A stretch of 64,000 bases of DNA from positions 1,679,317 through 1,743,316 of the forward strand of contig SIJG01000011.1 of the NCBI GenBank assembly GCA_023374025.1. Direction: 5' to 3'. Numbering within the stretch: position 1 is the first letter of the stretch; every line of letters starts with the position of its first letter. The stretch is from Heterodera schachtii. Lineage: Eukaryota > Nematoda > Chromadorea > Rhabditida > Heteroderidae. Below the pieces are notes generated by a model that was not told where the DNA came from, searched no databases, and was given only the letters and a program-made list of their open reading frames with translations. Below are positions 46,958 to 58,986 of the stretch, in pieces. The translations under genes and the position numbers were made by a program.

Positions 46958-49896
46958 GATTTCTCGTTCGTTCGGTACAACATTTTAACGCCCTGTCAAA
47001 TATTTGTGTTTCAAAATGCCCATAAAACGAACCATTTCATCCTGCGCAGCACCGTCAACGTCCATCACACAGCGCAAAGGTCACAGGTCAAATGGATGAG
47101 TGAAGTGAAGTGAATGTGGGAAGAATGAGTAAAAGTGAATTGGTGCCGTCACTTTTCCGCGAAAGTTTTGGCGTTTAAAATGGCGTTTTAAACAAATAGT
47201 CGAATTGTGCAGTTGTAAGAGCTCTAAAAAGTGGTAAGTCTTATAATTAACGCTAAAATGAAAAATTGACGCAACAAATTAAAATAGATTTTAGAGAAAT
47301 GTCAACGAAAAAAAGGCGAATTTTGATGAAAAAAAATTATGTTGAATAATGTTTTGGCATTTTGTTTTAAAATATTTTAAATTTTCTCTGAATACCTTGA
47401 CTTGTAAATACTGTATTGAATATGAATTTTTTTGATTCACCACAAATATACATTCCAAATTCTGTTAATTCTTGGTATAGCTGTTTAAACAATCTAATCA
47501 ACAAAGGCACAAAATGAAAATAATTGTCTTTTTTTCTCTTTGCATATTTTCGACTTTAATCAGATAATCAAATCACTCACACACCGATAAAGTGCGAACC
47601 AATTTTATGCTAATTTAAGCGCTGTTGGATATTTTTGTTATTAGGCGCTAACAAGCTTTTCAAAGTGCAAAATTAGCGCCTTAATTGCCTTACAAAAAAT
47701 GGACGGAGAGAGGGGGGGGGGCATTAAAAGGGAAAAGCAAAAGCACCGACAAAGTGAGGAGAACAGCACAGGGCAGGGAAGGCAGGGCATGCTTCTGCTT
47801 CTGCCTGCTGCCATTTTCAACACACACACACACACAAATTCTAATGGCAATTATGATGATGATTATGATGGTTGGTGGTGATGATACACTGTTGCTTTGT
47901 GGCGGTGACCACAAATTCCTTCCACTTTCTCCCCCAAGCAGCACAGCCCAACCAATACAAACCAACTGATGAGAGCCCCCCAATTGCCTCCTCTCCTCTC
48001 TCTCCCTCCGTCCGTCCCCGCCCAATTTGTTGGGGTGGCGATTATGTGATGGTGTGGGGGGGGGGGGGGGAGGAGGTGCTCCCTCCTCCCCCTCCTCCTC
48101 ACCCCAAAGCAGACCTTTTGCCTGGGGTTGGATTGTGATGGTTGTGGGCTTGGGGAGGGGTGGAGGTTCCCCCCCCCCCCCCCCCCCCCCCCCCCGCTCG
48201 CCTCGTCTCTCCCCCCCCCCCCCCCTCAAAGTCGTCAGAAAATAGAAAAGTCGTCGGTTGGTTTTCTCTCAATTTGTGTCTGTGTGCTCCTCTCCTTTCC
48301 TCCATTCCTTCTGCTGTTCTGGTGTTTTTGCTTTGCTTTGCTCTGTCCAATCCAATCCCTTCTCGTCTCATCCCTTCCCCCCCCCCCCACTTTTCTTCTT
48401 CTCAATGCCCTCCAATGTGTGGGGAAATTGCAACTCCAATTAAGATTAGGACGGAGGGAGGAGGAGAGGGGGGGGGGGAGAGAGTGAAATTAACATTATG
48501 TGATTGTGGCGAGTGAAAGGGGGCGAAAATTAATTGGAAATTCTCGTCGGAAATTCGAATGGGCGCACAAAATGCCAATCCGTTTTAGGCATTTTAAATT
48601 TAAAAAAGGAATTCATTTCTTTTTCTGTTAATGTTTAAAATACGGAGGGAGCCAAACATAATCAGCGGACCGAAGGGGGGGGGGGGCGAAGCTCAAATTA
48701 AATGACCAAAATCTGTGAATTAATTTTCGAACCGAAAAGAAAAACGGAAATTGAGGGGGGGGGGGGGAGAAATTAATTGGGGCCATTTTCAAAAATGGAG
48801 AGAAAATTTAATCGCAGTTTTAAAATGTGGGAATGAAAATAATTTATGAAAGGAAACAAAATCACTTTGAAGTGGGAAAGAGGAAAAGAAACTGTGTTGT
48901 ATGTATTTATAAAACGGGGGGAGAGGGGGAGAGAGAGGGGGGGGGGGGACGACGACGACGACGAGGAGGAGATGGAGGACGATGCTGCTGCTGCTGCTGG
49001 TGATGATGATGACGGACGGAGATGGAGGTGGAGGTGGTGGCGATGCGACAAGCAAAAGCAAGTGGGCGAAGAAAAATGTACATATTATAGGCAGAGGAGG
49101 AGAGACCAAATGGGGTAGGGAGGAGAAGCAAAATGGGAGAGGGGGGAAGTGAATGCAAATGGCAAGCAGATCAGCCGCAAGCAAAAGGGGAGGAGGGGAA
49201 AGGGAGAGCAAGGGCATAAAGCCCAGCAGCAGGCAGTACTACAAGCAGTACCAGCAACATTTGTTGGTTGGTTCGAAGAGTTGGAGTTGGGTTGGATTAT
49301 TGTTGGTGCTGCTGAGGATGAAACTGAGCGGGGGGAGGGGGGGGGGGAGAGGGGAAGGGGCTGAAATGTCCCAACGAATGAGAGGGGGGGGGGGGAGGGA
49401 GGAGCTCTACACCACCACCTCCATCCTCCACACTGCTGGGCACGGAGAGGGGATGAGGGAGAGGGGGGGGGGGGGAGTGAGTGGGCATTCTCTTCCCCCC
49501 CCCCCCCCCCCCCTCCCCATTCATCGCCCTGCCATCGTCGACACGACGATGAGCCCCCATTTACGCTCCTCCCCCGGGGATGTCCCCCACTCCGTCCCGC
49601 TTCAACCATTCAACCACCACCATCGCCAGCAGCAGTGTCAGCAATCGTCGTCGTGTCCCCGTCCGTCCCGCTGCTGCTTCTTCTGATGCTGCTGTCCCAT
49701 TACAGCAAAGGAGGAGCCCCCACATTTTGTGTGTTTGGGGCGGAACACACACAAACAGCCCCTTTGGGGACAGCAGCAGGACAAACCCCGGAGGGGAAAG
49801 CGGGCAAAGAGTGTGTGTTCCTATGAGACGAGAGGGTGTGAAAGGAATGAGGAGAGAGTTGTGGGCATGAGGTGGAGAGCGAAGATCGCACCAAGA

Positions 49897-50440
49897 CGGA
49901 CAGAGTGCAGCGTATAGAGTGGAAAGAGCCACGGGGTGGGAGACGGGCAGAGCGAGTGAGAGTTTGGCTTTACAGCGGAATGTAAATCACAGAATAGATG
50001 GGCAGAGTGGGGTGGAGAGAATGTGCAGCGGGATAAAACCAACCGGATAGAGAAATAAAGGGCTGAGAAAGTATTGGAAGGCATGGGTAGGGGAGTGAGG
50101 ATAACCAAGAGAGAGTTGAGCCAAAGAAGAGGGTTGTCGAGACGGACAGAGCGAGGTGGAAGAGAATATGCAGCGGGACAACAAAACCAACCGGATAGAG
50201 AAACAAAGGGCTGAGAGCATTTAGAATGCATGCGGTAGGGGTGTGAGGGCAATCAAGAGAGAGTTGAGCCAAGGAAGAGGGGTGCCGAGACGGACAGAGT
50301 GCAGGGGTAAGGAATGTTGTGGGAGCAAAAGGTGGGGACAAGAGATAATTTAGTAACGTGATACTGTTTGGCGGCCAGGGGTGTGAGAGCAATCGCGAGA
50401 GAGTTCAATGCGAGAAGAGAGCACCCATGACGGACAGAGT
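49897..50440. repeat. Degenerate tandem repeat, unit about 150 bp
   Basis: The words GACGGACAGAGTGC or GACGGACAGAGCG, GAGAGAGTTGAGCC, GCAGCGGGA and AACCAACCGGATAGAG recur in the same order. The clearest pair is 50010-50145 and 50165-50300, with weaker flanking copies. Minus-strand frames through it are repetitive (Leu/Ser/Phe/Pro-rich) and not a known protein. Confidence 0.6.
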
Positions 50441-52403
50441 GCCGCACTGTGGTGAGCCAATGGGCGGAAGAATGTGCTTTGCATACATAAAAAGTCATGG
50501 CGAGGGCCGGAGCGGGGGGGGGGGGGGAGGGTGCAAGACGGTAAAGGGGACGGTTAGGGGGAGGGGGCGGGGGGGGGGGATGAATGAGCGGCGCCGGGGG
50601 GGCGGACAAAAAGGCAATTCGCCCGGCGCCCTGCCCGCTCAACCATCGCCACACCACCGATGCAAGAGGACGGGCCGACGGACGGGGAGTGGGGGGGGGG
50701 GACGGAGGACCATTCCAACGTCAGTCCGTCCCTTCACTTTGGGGATAGAATGGGGGGGGGGGACGGGGACGGACGGAGGACTCTTCCAGCAGCACCGCCC
50801 ACTCCATGCCGTCACTTTTCCGTCCCCCCTGCCCCCTCTTCTCACTGCTTTTCATCACCATTTCTTTGCTCTTTTGCTCCACCCGACGGACGGGGAGCAG
50901 CACCAACCGTTGCTGCTGCTTTCTCGTCGTCGGCTGTGAAGACAAAATTGGGGGAGAAAATGTGCGGCGTTTGGTGGCCTCACCAACTGAGAAAATACCA
51001 CAAACACACACAAATTTAGGAGAGGGACAGCAGGACGGGGCCAATTCGTACGGGATGTACTGCTACAGCTTCCGCTGTATCATGTTCATCACCGCATGTA
51101 GCAGCACAGCCACTAATTAATTATAATAATTAACTCGTTAATTGATTCGTCGTTTGTGTCGCTCTTGCCGTCCATTGGGCGGCCTCTTCTGAACTTTTGA
51201 TGTGGCACTTAATGTGGTGCCGTTCATTTGCTTTAAATAGTGCTCTTTTTGATGAAAAAATGGCCGGGAGTGTAAAACATGTTTTTACTTTACTATTTGA
51301 ACATTTTATCTCGGTCTCGAGAATTTCGACTCTCGAACAGCTCTGTCGGATGCCCTTTTGCTGATGATGACATTTCCCCGTTCGTTGGGGAGAGGGTGGG
51401 CCACTATAATCACCAATAGATGGGCCTAATTTCACCCCTTCCCGCGCCGTTTGAACTACTGCTTCGACTCTGTGTGTGCACAACTGCCAGAACATTATTC
51501 TCTCATTTGTCAGTGAAATTTTAGGGGGAAAACGAGGATGGAAAATGAAAAAAAAAATTATTGCGTTATTATTGTTTTTTTAATTTCATTTAAAACGGGA
51601 CTGGGATTTGTCCTTAAATGCCAAGGCGCCCTTGAAATTAGGCCCTCACACTTGAAAATATCCTTGAATTCAAGATGTTCTTGAAAATGAGCATTCGAAA
51701 AACATTTAAATTTTAACAAGTTTTTGAAACTTTATACAAATATTTTACTAGCTTATTTGCTAGGGTATATTTTAAAGTGTCCTGAATTTAATGAAAATCT
51801 CCCTTTATGTCCTTGGAAATCATTGTACATGTCCTTGGAAAAAGAGTTTGTACGATGCCAGCCCCGTGTTAAATTATTTTAATTATTTAGTAAATCTATT
51901 TTTGTGTGTGTATTTTAGGAAACATTTTCGAGAAAAAAATGAAAATGGTCTCTCTTAATTTTCAAATTTTTATTAGTACAATTTGTTCATTGAATGAATT
52001 GCATTGGTTCGCCGCGTTCGCAAAAAATTTCGCGCCGGGGGCAAATGGTCAAAAACGGACGAACGAACGGACGGACAAATGAACGAACATGGAGAGAGGG
52101 AATGTGCGCGCGAGGGGGGGGGGGGCAATGAATGAATGGGAATTTTGAATGATTTGTCGCCGCGGGAGTCGGTGGGGGCGGAAGAATTGTGCGAAGAGTG
52201 AAATTTTGAAATTGTGTGTGAGGTCAAAGGGGCACAACCGACGGGCGACGGACGGACGGCTGAGTACGGCGGCGGTGGTGGATGGGGTCAGGCGGGTCAA
52301 ATGCGCATGGGACCATCGACGGGGAACTGCACAGAGAGACACTTCTGCTGGACAACTCTCAGAGTGTATAGCTTCGACAAAAAATAAAGAGTGCATGTTT
52401 TTA

Positions 52404-52606
52404 GGCCGACTTGTATTGGTCGTACTGCCCCAACTCGTCGGATTGGTACCTTGACTCGTAATGGTTGCCCCAACTCATACTGCGATTTGAGATAAATTCC
52501 AGTTGCTGCACTGTACGAGTTAGGTAATTTAGTACGAGCTGGGAAAATTATACGAGCCGGAGTACCAGTGCGAGTCAGGGCAGTACAAGTTGGGTTAGTA
52601 CGAGTC
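52404..52606. repeat. Foldback element, CTCGTACTG-ended family (copy 3)
   Basis: Contains CGTACTGCCCCAACTCGTCGG on the left, and GAGTCAGGGCAGTACAAGTTGGG then GTACGAGTCG on the right, with several further TACGAG/CTCGTA words inside. It is a more internally repetitive member of the family at 31979 and 46729. Confidence 0.6.
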
Positions 52607-53074
52607 GTGTTTCGTCCGTTTTCCAGCACTTCCGCTTCTGTTGCTGGGCCATCCCATAAGAACGGGCCGGGGTGGTAAAGCCTAGCAGCAGAAGAGTCCA
52701 AGCGCCTGTTTCAATTCGGAATCGAATCCATCCCGGCCGCCGTTGTGATCAGATGTTTCAAAGCGGGACTCATTAGCCTCCGCCCCAGACTCAACCGTCC
52801 GTCCCCGTCGGGGGGAACAGATTTAGAACACACATAGAAATGAATACATAAATCTGGGGGGGGGGGAGAGGGCGCGAGAGGAAGAGAGAGAGAGAGGGAG
52901 GGAGAGAAAACGATAGATTGTGATCCGAATGGGGGCAAAATTGGGGAGGGGGAGCGGGTGGAATGATCTGTTGAGTGTCCGTCCTCCGTCAGTGTCCGTC
53001 CGTCTGCTGTTCCTCCCCTCCTCCGGCGTTCCTCTTCCGGTTCCCCCGTCCCCTCGGGGGTCAATCAGCTCAGC

Positions 53075-56000
53075 TCAGTTCAACGCGTTGACATCGACGC
53101 CGCCGCCTCCGTCGTCGTCGCTTTGTTGGCGAATGGCGTGGAGCAGCTCAGCCCATGAGTAGTAAATGCCCAACACGCACGTGCACACACCGCCAACAAT
53201 GACCTAAACAGGGGGGGGGGAAGAGCAAATGAAAATGAAAATGGGAAGAAAATGGCAATGGCACCGCCAATCATTGCGCTTTTTCGGCATTGGTCGAGCC
53301 GAGTTTTCCGGGATAATTCGGCATTTGTCTGATTTGTAGGACTTTCAAGTGACAGACCAACAGCAGCAGCAATTGTTGCATTTGGCTGCTGCTGGTACTC
53401 ATTTTTCGTTCATATCCCTTCCCTTCCCAAAAAATTAGACACCGAAAATTGGAAATAAACATTTACATGATTATATAAAGATTGATAGTGATTAAAATTG
53501 AATTTCTCTTTAGCTGATGATACTAATTTTGACCTCGATACTCGCTACACTTACACTCAGATAAACCCCCAAAAAAACAGCAGCACCGTTCTTTTCGAGC
53601 ATCCCGACTATAATTATTTCACTAATTGGAAAGACAAATTGCCAATTGTTAAATATATCATGTATTCAGGAATGAATTTGATCATTGAATAATTTTAAGT
53701 AATAAAATTTTTTATTCATTTTTATTCATTTTATTTTAAAATAAATAAATTTGGTATTTGTTTTCCGGTGTCCAATACTCCCCCCCCCCCTCTCCCCTCC
53801 CCAAAATGCCCCGTCGAATGGGCTTCATCTTGATGCGCAGCCCTTGGACATGTCTGATTGGGTCTTTCTTGGTCTTATAGCGAATCCGTAATCAGTTTGT
53901 ACAAATAGCTGCTCGTTGCCCCCTTCTCATGCACCAATTTTGGCACAATTCAATTCCGGCACTCACAATTTTGTTGAAACGGCGCTGTTCCGGCGACGCT
54001 TTGTGCCCGCAAAGTTTGAGGTGGAAATAAGCGGGCCAAATGAAGCTGAGCACAGTGCCTAGAAAGGTTCGGGTGGATTTGCAGAGGTGGAGATTAGGCC
54101 GAGCTGATCACCTGTGATGTTGCCGATCAGTCCCATCAGTTCGACCAAATACGGCACAGAAAGTGCCATCCAAAGGGTCCACAGAATCAACACAATGCGC
54201 AGGGACAGTGCCCATCTAATTGTTGGGCAATTAGGCTTTTAATTAAGCTAAGGCAATGAAAATTTTTTCAAAATGTGCATTTTCTATAATTTGTAACTCA
54301 CTCGCGCAGCTTCTTGTCCGTTCCGTAACAACTGAAACGGTTTTATAATTTTATTAAGCCTCGTTAAATGAAAAATTTCCCGAGAGTCGGAAATGGCGTA
54401 ACAAATGTAAAAAATTTTAAGGTAGAAACTCGTAATTGAAAACCAATTCCCAAAAATAGAAAGGCCACTTTCAGGTCGAAGAGTCTCAAAAATGTGAATT
54501 AAAATCCCCAAAATTCAAGGCCACCGGGTCGGGCGAGACTCTCGAATAATGCCTTTGTCAATGGCACAAATAACACCTTGAGAAGAGTCCGCCAAGGTGA
54601 ACACCACGGAACAAATTGTCGGACAACAAATGGACAATGGCAAAATAGGGAAGGGGGTAGGAGAGAAGGGCTTTGATCACCAACACAAGGTTGATCAGCA
54701 CCTGAACACGTGCGGGGTGATCAATGATCAATCGAATGCTCAGTTCGAAATTCGGCACGGCATCCGAGTTGTTCTTTTTATTGTCATTAACAAATTTCGG
54801 GACACATCATTAGAGTCGACGAAATTTCATTTAGTTTTCATTTTGCCCGCTCTTTTTGGAGTTTTATCTTTCTTCTCGAAATTTGTTTAGCATTTTCGTG
54901 ATGTTCCGGTTCGGCACTACCCCAAAATGGCACTTCTCCGAACTTTAAAGCCCTGGTTGGGCAACGAATTGGAGATTTCTTTCTGCGTGAACTCGGCAAA
55001 TGTAAGAAAGCCGATCAGTCCGAACAGCGCCTTAAAAACGGCAGCAGCGCTGTGGGACAGTGCCAACATCGGCTTGAACTCATCGGGATCCTTTTTTGAG
55101 TTGGGGTAAGGAAAAGTGATATCCGGCACCAAAACATGGACGGATGGACCTGCATGGAACCTTCGAGGGCGGGCAAAAAGATGTGAGAGGTGTAGCCGAA
55201 CACGACGGTACCGATCGGAAATTGGGGGCAATTCGTTAATTAGTGGATAGGGAAGAGGATTAGAGTCGATCCGTTTGTTTGGCGCCACTAATTTTTAAAG
55301 TGGTTTAATCTTTTCTGATTCATCCGGCCATAAAAAGAGGCGCGATTTAAAACGGACAATAATCTTAACTAATTTTCCAGCTAATAGAGATAGTTAAGCG
55401 CTTTAGAATTTTATTAGGTTTATTTAATAAAGTTGATAAGGGAAGAAAGTATTCATTTGGCGCCAAAACTGCCGACTTTCCCTCCCCAAATTAATAATCG
55501 GTCAAAGAGTAAAAGGAAAAGCCGGGGGTGACAAGCCGATGTCAGATTAAGCTTTCTCTGATCATTAATGTTATTGTGTCGAAATTCAATTCCCCTTTTA
55601 ATCACCACAGTGGGGAAGAGGCGAAAGTTTGGCACAATTGGCAATGAGGAGAAGCGCCACTCAGAAAACTGTGAGAAGCGGGGGAAGGGGGGGGGGGGGA
55701 GTGATCAAACAGCAGAGCCAACAGCAAAACACCTGACTCAGACAGTAGAACACCTTGAACAGGTTGGGTTGGCATTATTACTGATAGCATTATCGCAAAA
55801 AAAGTGTACCATGATGCCGTTGATGACCAAATGGGAAACGGCATTTGCCATGGAAAGATTGGACACCACGCGCAGGTCGTCCAAAAAGGCGGTGGCCAGA
55901 AGCACAACGGTGGTCATCATCATCCAAGCAGGACGATCTGAGGGAAAAGCATTGGATGAACAAAGTGATCAGAGCGAATGTCAATTAGCGAAAAAAGCCT

Positions 56001-57355
56001 AATCGGTCGAGAGTCTCGACCAAAATTTTAAATTGTTTTTTTCGACTTTTTAGAGCAGTTTTCGGCCTTAGTTTTGACCGGAAAATATCAATCGGGCTTA
56101 TATTTTGTCACATGTTTGGCCAATTCTCGGCATAATTTGTTTGGTATGCCACTAATTGTTAGCCAATTAAGCCCCCCTCCATATTTTGGCCCGATCATTT
56201 GGTCAAGACCGTCCCCCTGACTGATTTGATCAACAACAAAAAATGGGAAAAGCAAACGCACCGACACTCGGGAAGCAGCCTTGGAGCAGATCTCCGGCCA
56301 GCACAATGTACAGAATGCAACTTAATTTATCATCGCATGTGAATTGTTGCACATCGGTGCGCCAAAAATATGGATAAATAGTTTCGGCACATTTCAAAAA
56401 AGTGCCAAAAATGAGGAATTTTTTAAATGTCCTACTAATTATTCATTTTGCTTTTCGTCTGCTTACGTGCTCGCAAGTTCGGTCAGCTGCGCAATGAGTA
56501 CAAATTTGCCAAGCCCCGGCCTTACCGCCTCGGCCACTTCCCGATAACTGAATTTTTAGGGTCTTCAGTGTCGTTTCTCGGCAACTCTGCTCTCTTAAGT
56601 AAAAATAGACTCTCGAACATCTCCAGCAGGGATGGCATTCCGAGGCACAAAATTTTTGGAAATCGGAATTCTGTGCCATCCCTGATGGGTCGATGGCAGT
56701 TCGTACAATGGCGTTTCATACAATTTCAAATGGGAATGGCCATAATTTTTTGGTGAGATGATTAATCGCTTAGCTTCTGCTTAATGATAGATAGCTTTTA
56801 AACACTTAGAGCTTTCGAATGATACCAATTTTGAAAAAATTAACTGACGAACAAAAAAGTTATTGCCATTTTCATTTGAAATTGTACGAAACGCCACTTT
56901 ACGAACTCCTTGACACCATTCATGATCTCCAGTGCCTTCTGCTACTGCCCAAATGTTCACCTCCGTCTCACTTTTCGTCGCCTCTTCATTTTCTGCTGTG
57001 ATGAGTGATCAGTGCCATCAGTCGGGCAGTCCTCGTAAAGGCACTCGATCAGAATCAGACCCTGGCAAAATGATAAGCAAATGCACGATAGAATATTCGG
57101 GCATTGGGACCAATGGAGAAAAGTGCCAGGTTTTTGGATTCGGGAACAAAAAAAGGTCCGATTATTACCCAGGTAAAGTGATCAGAATCATCAGACGCTA
57201 CCGGACGGCAGATCAACAAAAAAGTACTAACAGTGCGATAGCAAATCCAGGCAACGCCGGTCAGCGCGAGAATGGCACACCATCCGCCAATTTTGACGGC
57301 AAACGGCAGCCCGACGATGAACATGCCTGGCATACAGTTACTGTACTGCTTCAGT

Positions 57356-57387
<32 letters not shown>

Positions 57388-58986
57388 AAAGACGCCCAAA
57401 AAAATGCGTTGTAAACAGTAATGGGAATACGGTAAATATTTTAATTTGCCTTTTCTACTGATGAATTTTCTGCTGCTGGTTGTGAAAAAATGAAGAAATG
57501 CTTCCCTCAAAAATTACCTTGAATGGCATTTGTCACATTCCTGTAAAAATAAACAAAAAAAGATAAAATAAGTAAATATGAAATTAAAATGAATTTAACA
57601 ACGCAATTTTCAGCACTTTTGACTCAATTAAATCTTTTGACTAATTTTACGTCTCGGAAAACGTATTAACCAAGATCATCTGATCTACTACAGTCACAAC
57701 ACTTTGATGTGATAGGCAAAAACTTGGCGATTGTGCACAACAATGTTGTCTGGGTTTCCATTCCTTAACTCTTCACAAGCTCAATTACTCAATTAGCCTT
57801 ACAAAAAGCGCAAAGATTTGTCAGCACATAAGAAGTTATTAAGAAAATTTAAATTTTTTTTTACTTTTTACATTATGTTAAAGTTTTTTGCTAATTTTTT
57901 AATCGCCAAGCAATAGCTTTGTAAGCAATTTCTAAACATATTAGCCTTCGAATGACACCAAGGATTGTTGGATTTGATTGACAGAAAAAAGTCCAAAAAC
58001 TTGGGCAGGCGCCGAACACGACCCATTCCCGGGAATTAATTTAATGGGTTCAAAAATACTCGAGAGTCGCCCCGACCTTTGTACGTTTTGGCACTTTTCT
58101 TTTGGCACCCATGGGCTGCCATAATCTTCTACGTTGCGTCAACCCACTAGAGCTGTTTCTGACACTGACTTACCATGCTGCCTGCAGTGTGGTGATGGCA
58201 CCGCCTCGACCAACACTCTCTCCCCCCTCGGCCATTTCGTCGCCTCCCCCGGCTACCGTACTCCCTGCAACCGTACCCTGCTGCTGCTGTGTCTCCCGTC
58301 GTTGTTCACCACCGTCAACTGTCCATCCATGGTGATGTACTGTGTCCTCTTCTTCACGATGTGCTGGCAGAGAATGTTGGTAGGAGGAAGGCAGCGGATT
58401 GAGGGGGACGGCGGCAATGTTCGGCGGTGGTGGAAAGTCCACGGACGCCTAAGGGGACAAAAATTGGGACAGAAATTAGGGTGGGAAAAGTTCAAAGGAA
58501 CAGCACTGACAGCACTTTAATTTGAGTGTTGTAGGATCAATTAGGGCGTGGCTATGAAAGTGGACGAAATTTTAGAGAGAGAGAGGGGGGGGGGGGATAA
58601 AATTTCAATTAATGGCCGAACTTTTGTTTTGTTTTTCCCAATAAAAACTCTCGTTTTAAATAAGGCCATGACATTGCCGACTTTTCAACCGCAAAAAAAT
58701 CCAGGGTCATGAAAACCAGGTTACCGAAAATTGACATGGACATTGAATTTATATAAATTTGTTTTATTAAAAAATACATATGTAAGTGTGCCTATTTGGT
58801 AAAGCCAAGCCAACTTTCATTCCCGTTTTTTCGACATTTAAACAAAAATATTTTTTGTAAATTAAATTTGTCATTCGCCAAGAGAAAGGGTAGGGGGGAT
58901 AAATGGTTACGGCATTTGCTGAACATAGAAAAACGAACGAGGAACAAATTGCGGTTGGTCCATTCTTGAATCCGACGGCTGGCCAT
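53075..58986 (-). CDS. unc-47: Vesicular GABA transporter UNC-47/VGAT (SLC32)
   Basis: Minus-strand exons: 58939-58986 (tentative first, MASRRIQEW), 58174-58448, 57518-57540, 57232-57326, 56961-57061, 56467-56547, 56262-56320, 55782-55937, 55150-55287, 54944-55090, 54577-54701, 54302-54331, 54112-54215, 53967-54058 and 53075-53203; about 533 residues. After a hydrophilic N-terminus come the AAAP-family helices with VGAT signatures: AAWNVTNAIQGMFIVGLPFA, ILIECLYED, LIAQLTELASTCILYIVLAG, FLDDLRVVSNLSMANAVSH, VVFGYTSHIFLPALEG, EISNSLPNQGFK, IKALLSYPLPYFA, LSVPYLVELMGLIGNITG. It loads GABA/glycine into synaptic vesicles using the proton gradient. Exons of 23 and 30 nt occur. Exon 55150-55287 has one extra base at GGGGG 55224-55228 (plus strand). 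Exon 1 is the least certain. Confidence 0.95.

Larger units (their letters stand above)
46472..53074. other. 6.6-kb gene-poor, homopolymer-rich region
   Basis: No exon with family similarity was found on either strand. The region is full of poly-G and poly-C runs (48055-48070, 48170-48195, 48210-48226, 48945, 49460-49510, 50515-50580 and others), CT/GA tracts and short trinucleotide repeats, which generate long Pro-, Gly- or Ser-rich open frames. It contains two CTCGTACTG-type foldback elements and a degenerate tandem array (listed separately). It lies between the 5' side of SPOP and the 3' end of unc-47, so it should include the SPOP promoter and perhaps a 5' exon. Confidence 0.55.

Noticed and set aside
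47690..49690. Overlapping Pro/Gly/Ser-rich frames on both strands
   Set aside because: Composition is that of poly-C/poly-G and trinucleotide repeats; no domain, start context or splice structure.
51130..51495. 121-codon minus-strand frame with mixed composition
   Set aside because: No recognisable family or supporting exon; it may be chance in this repeat-rich region.
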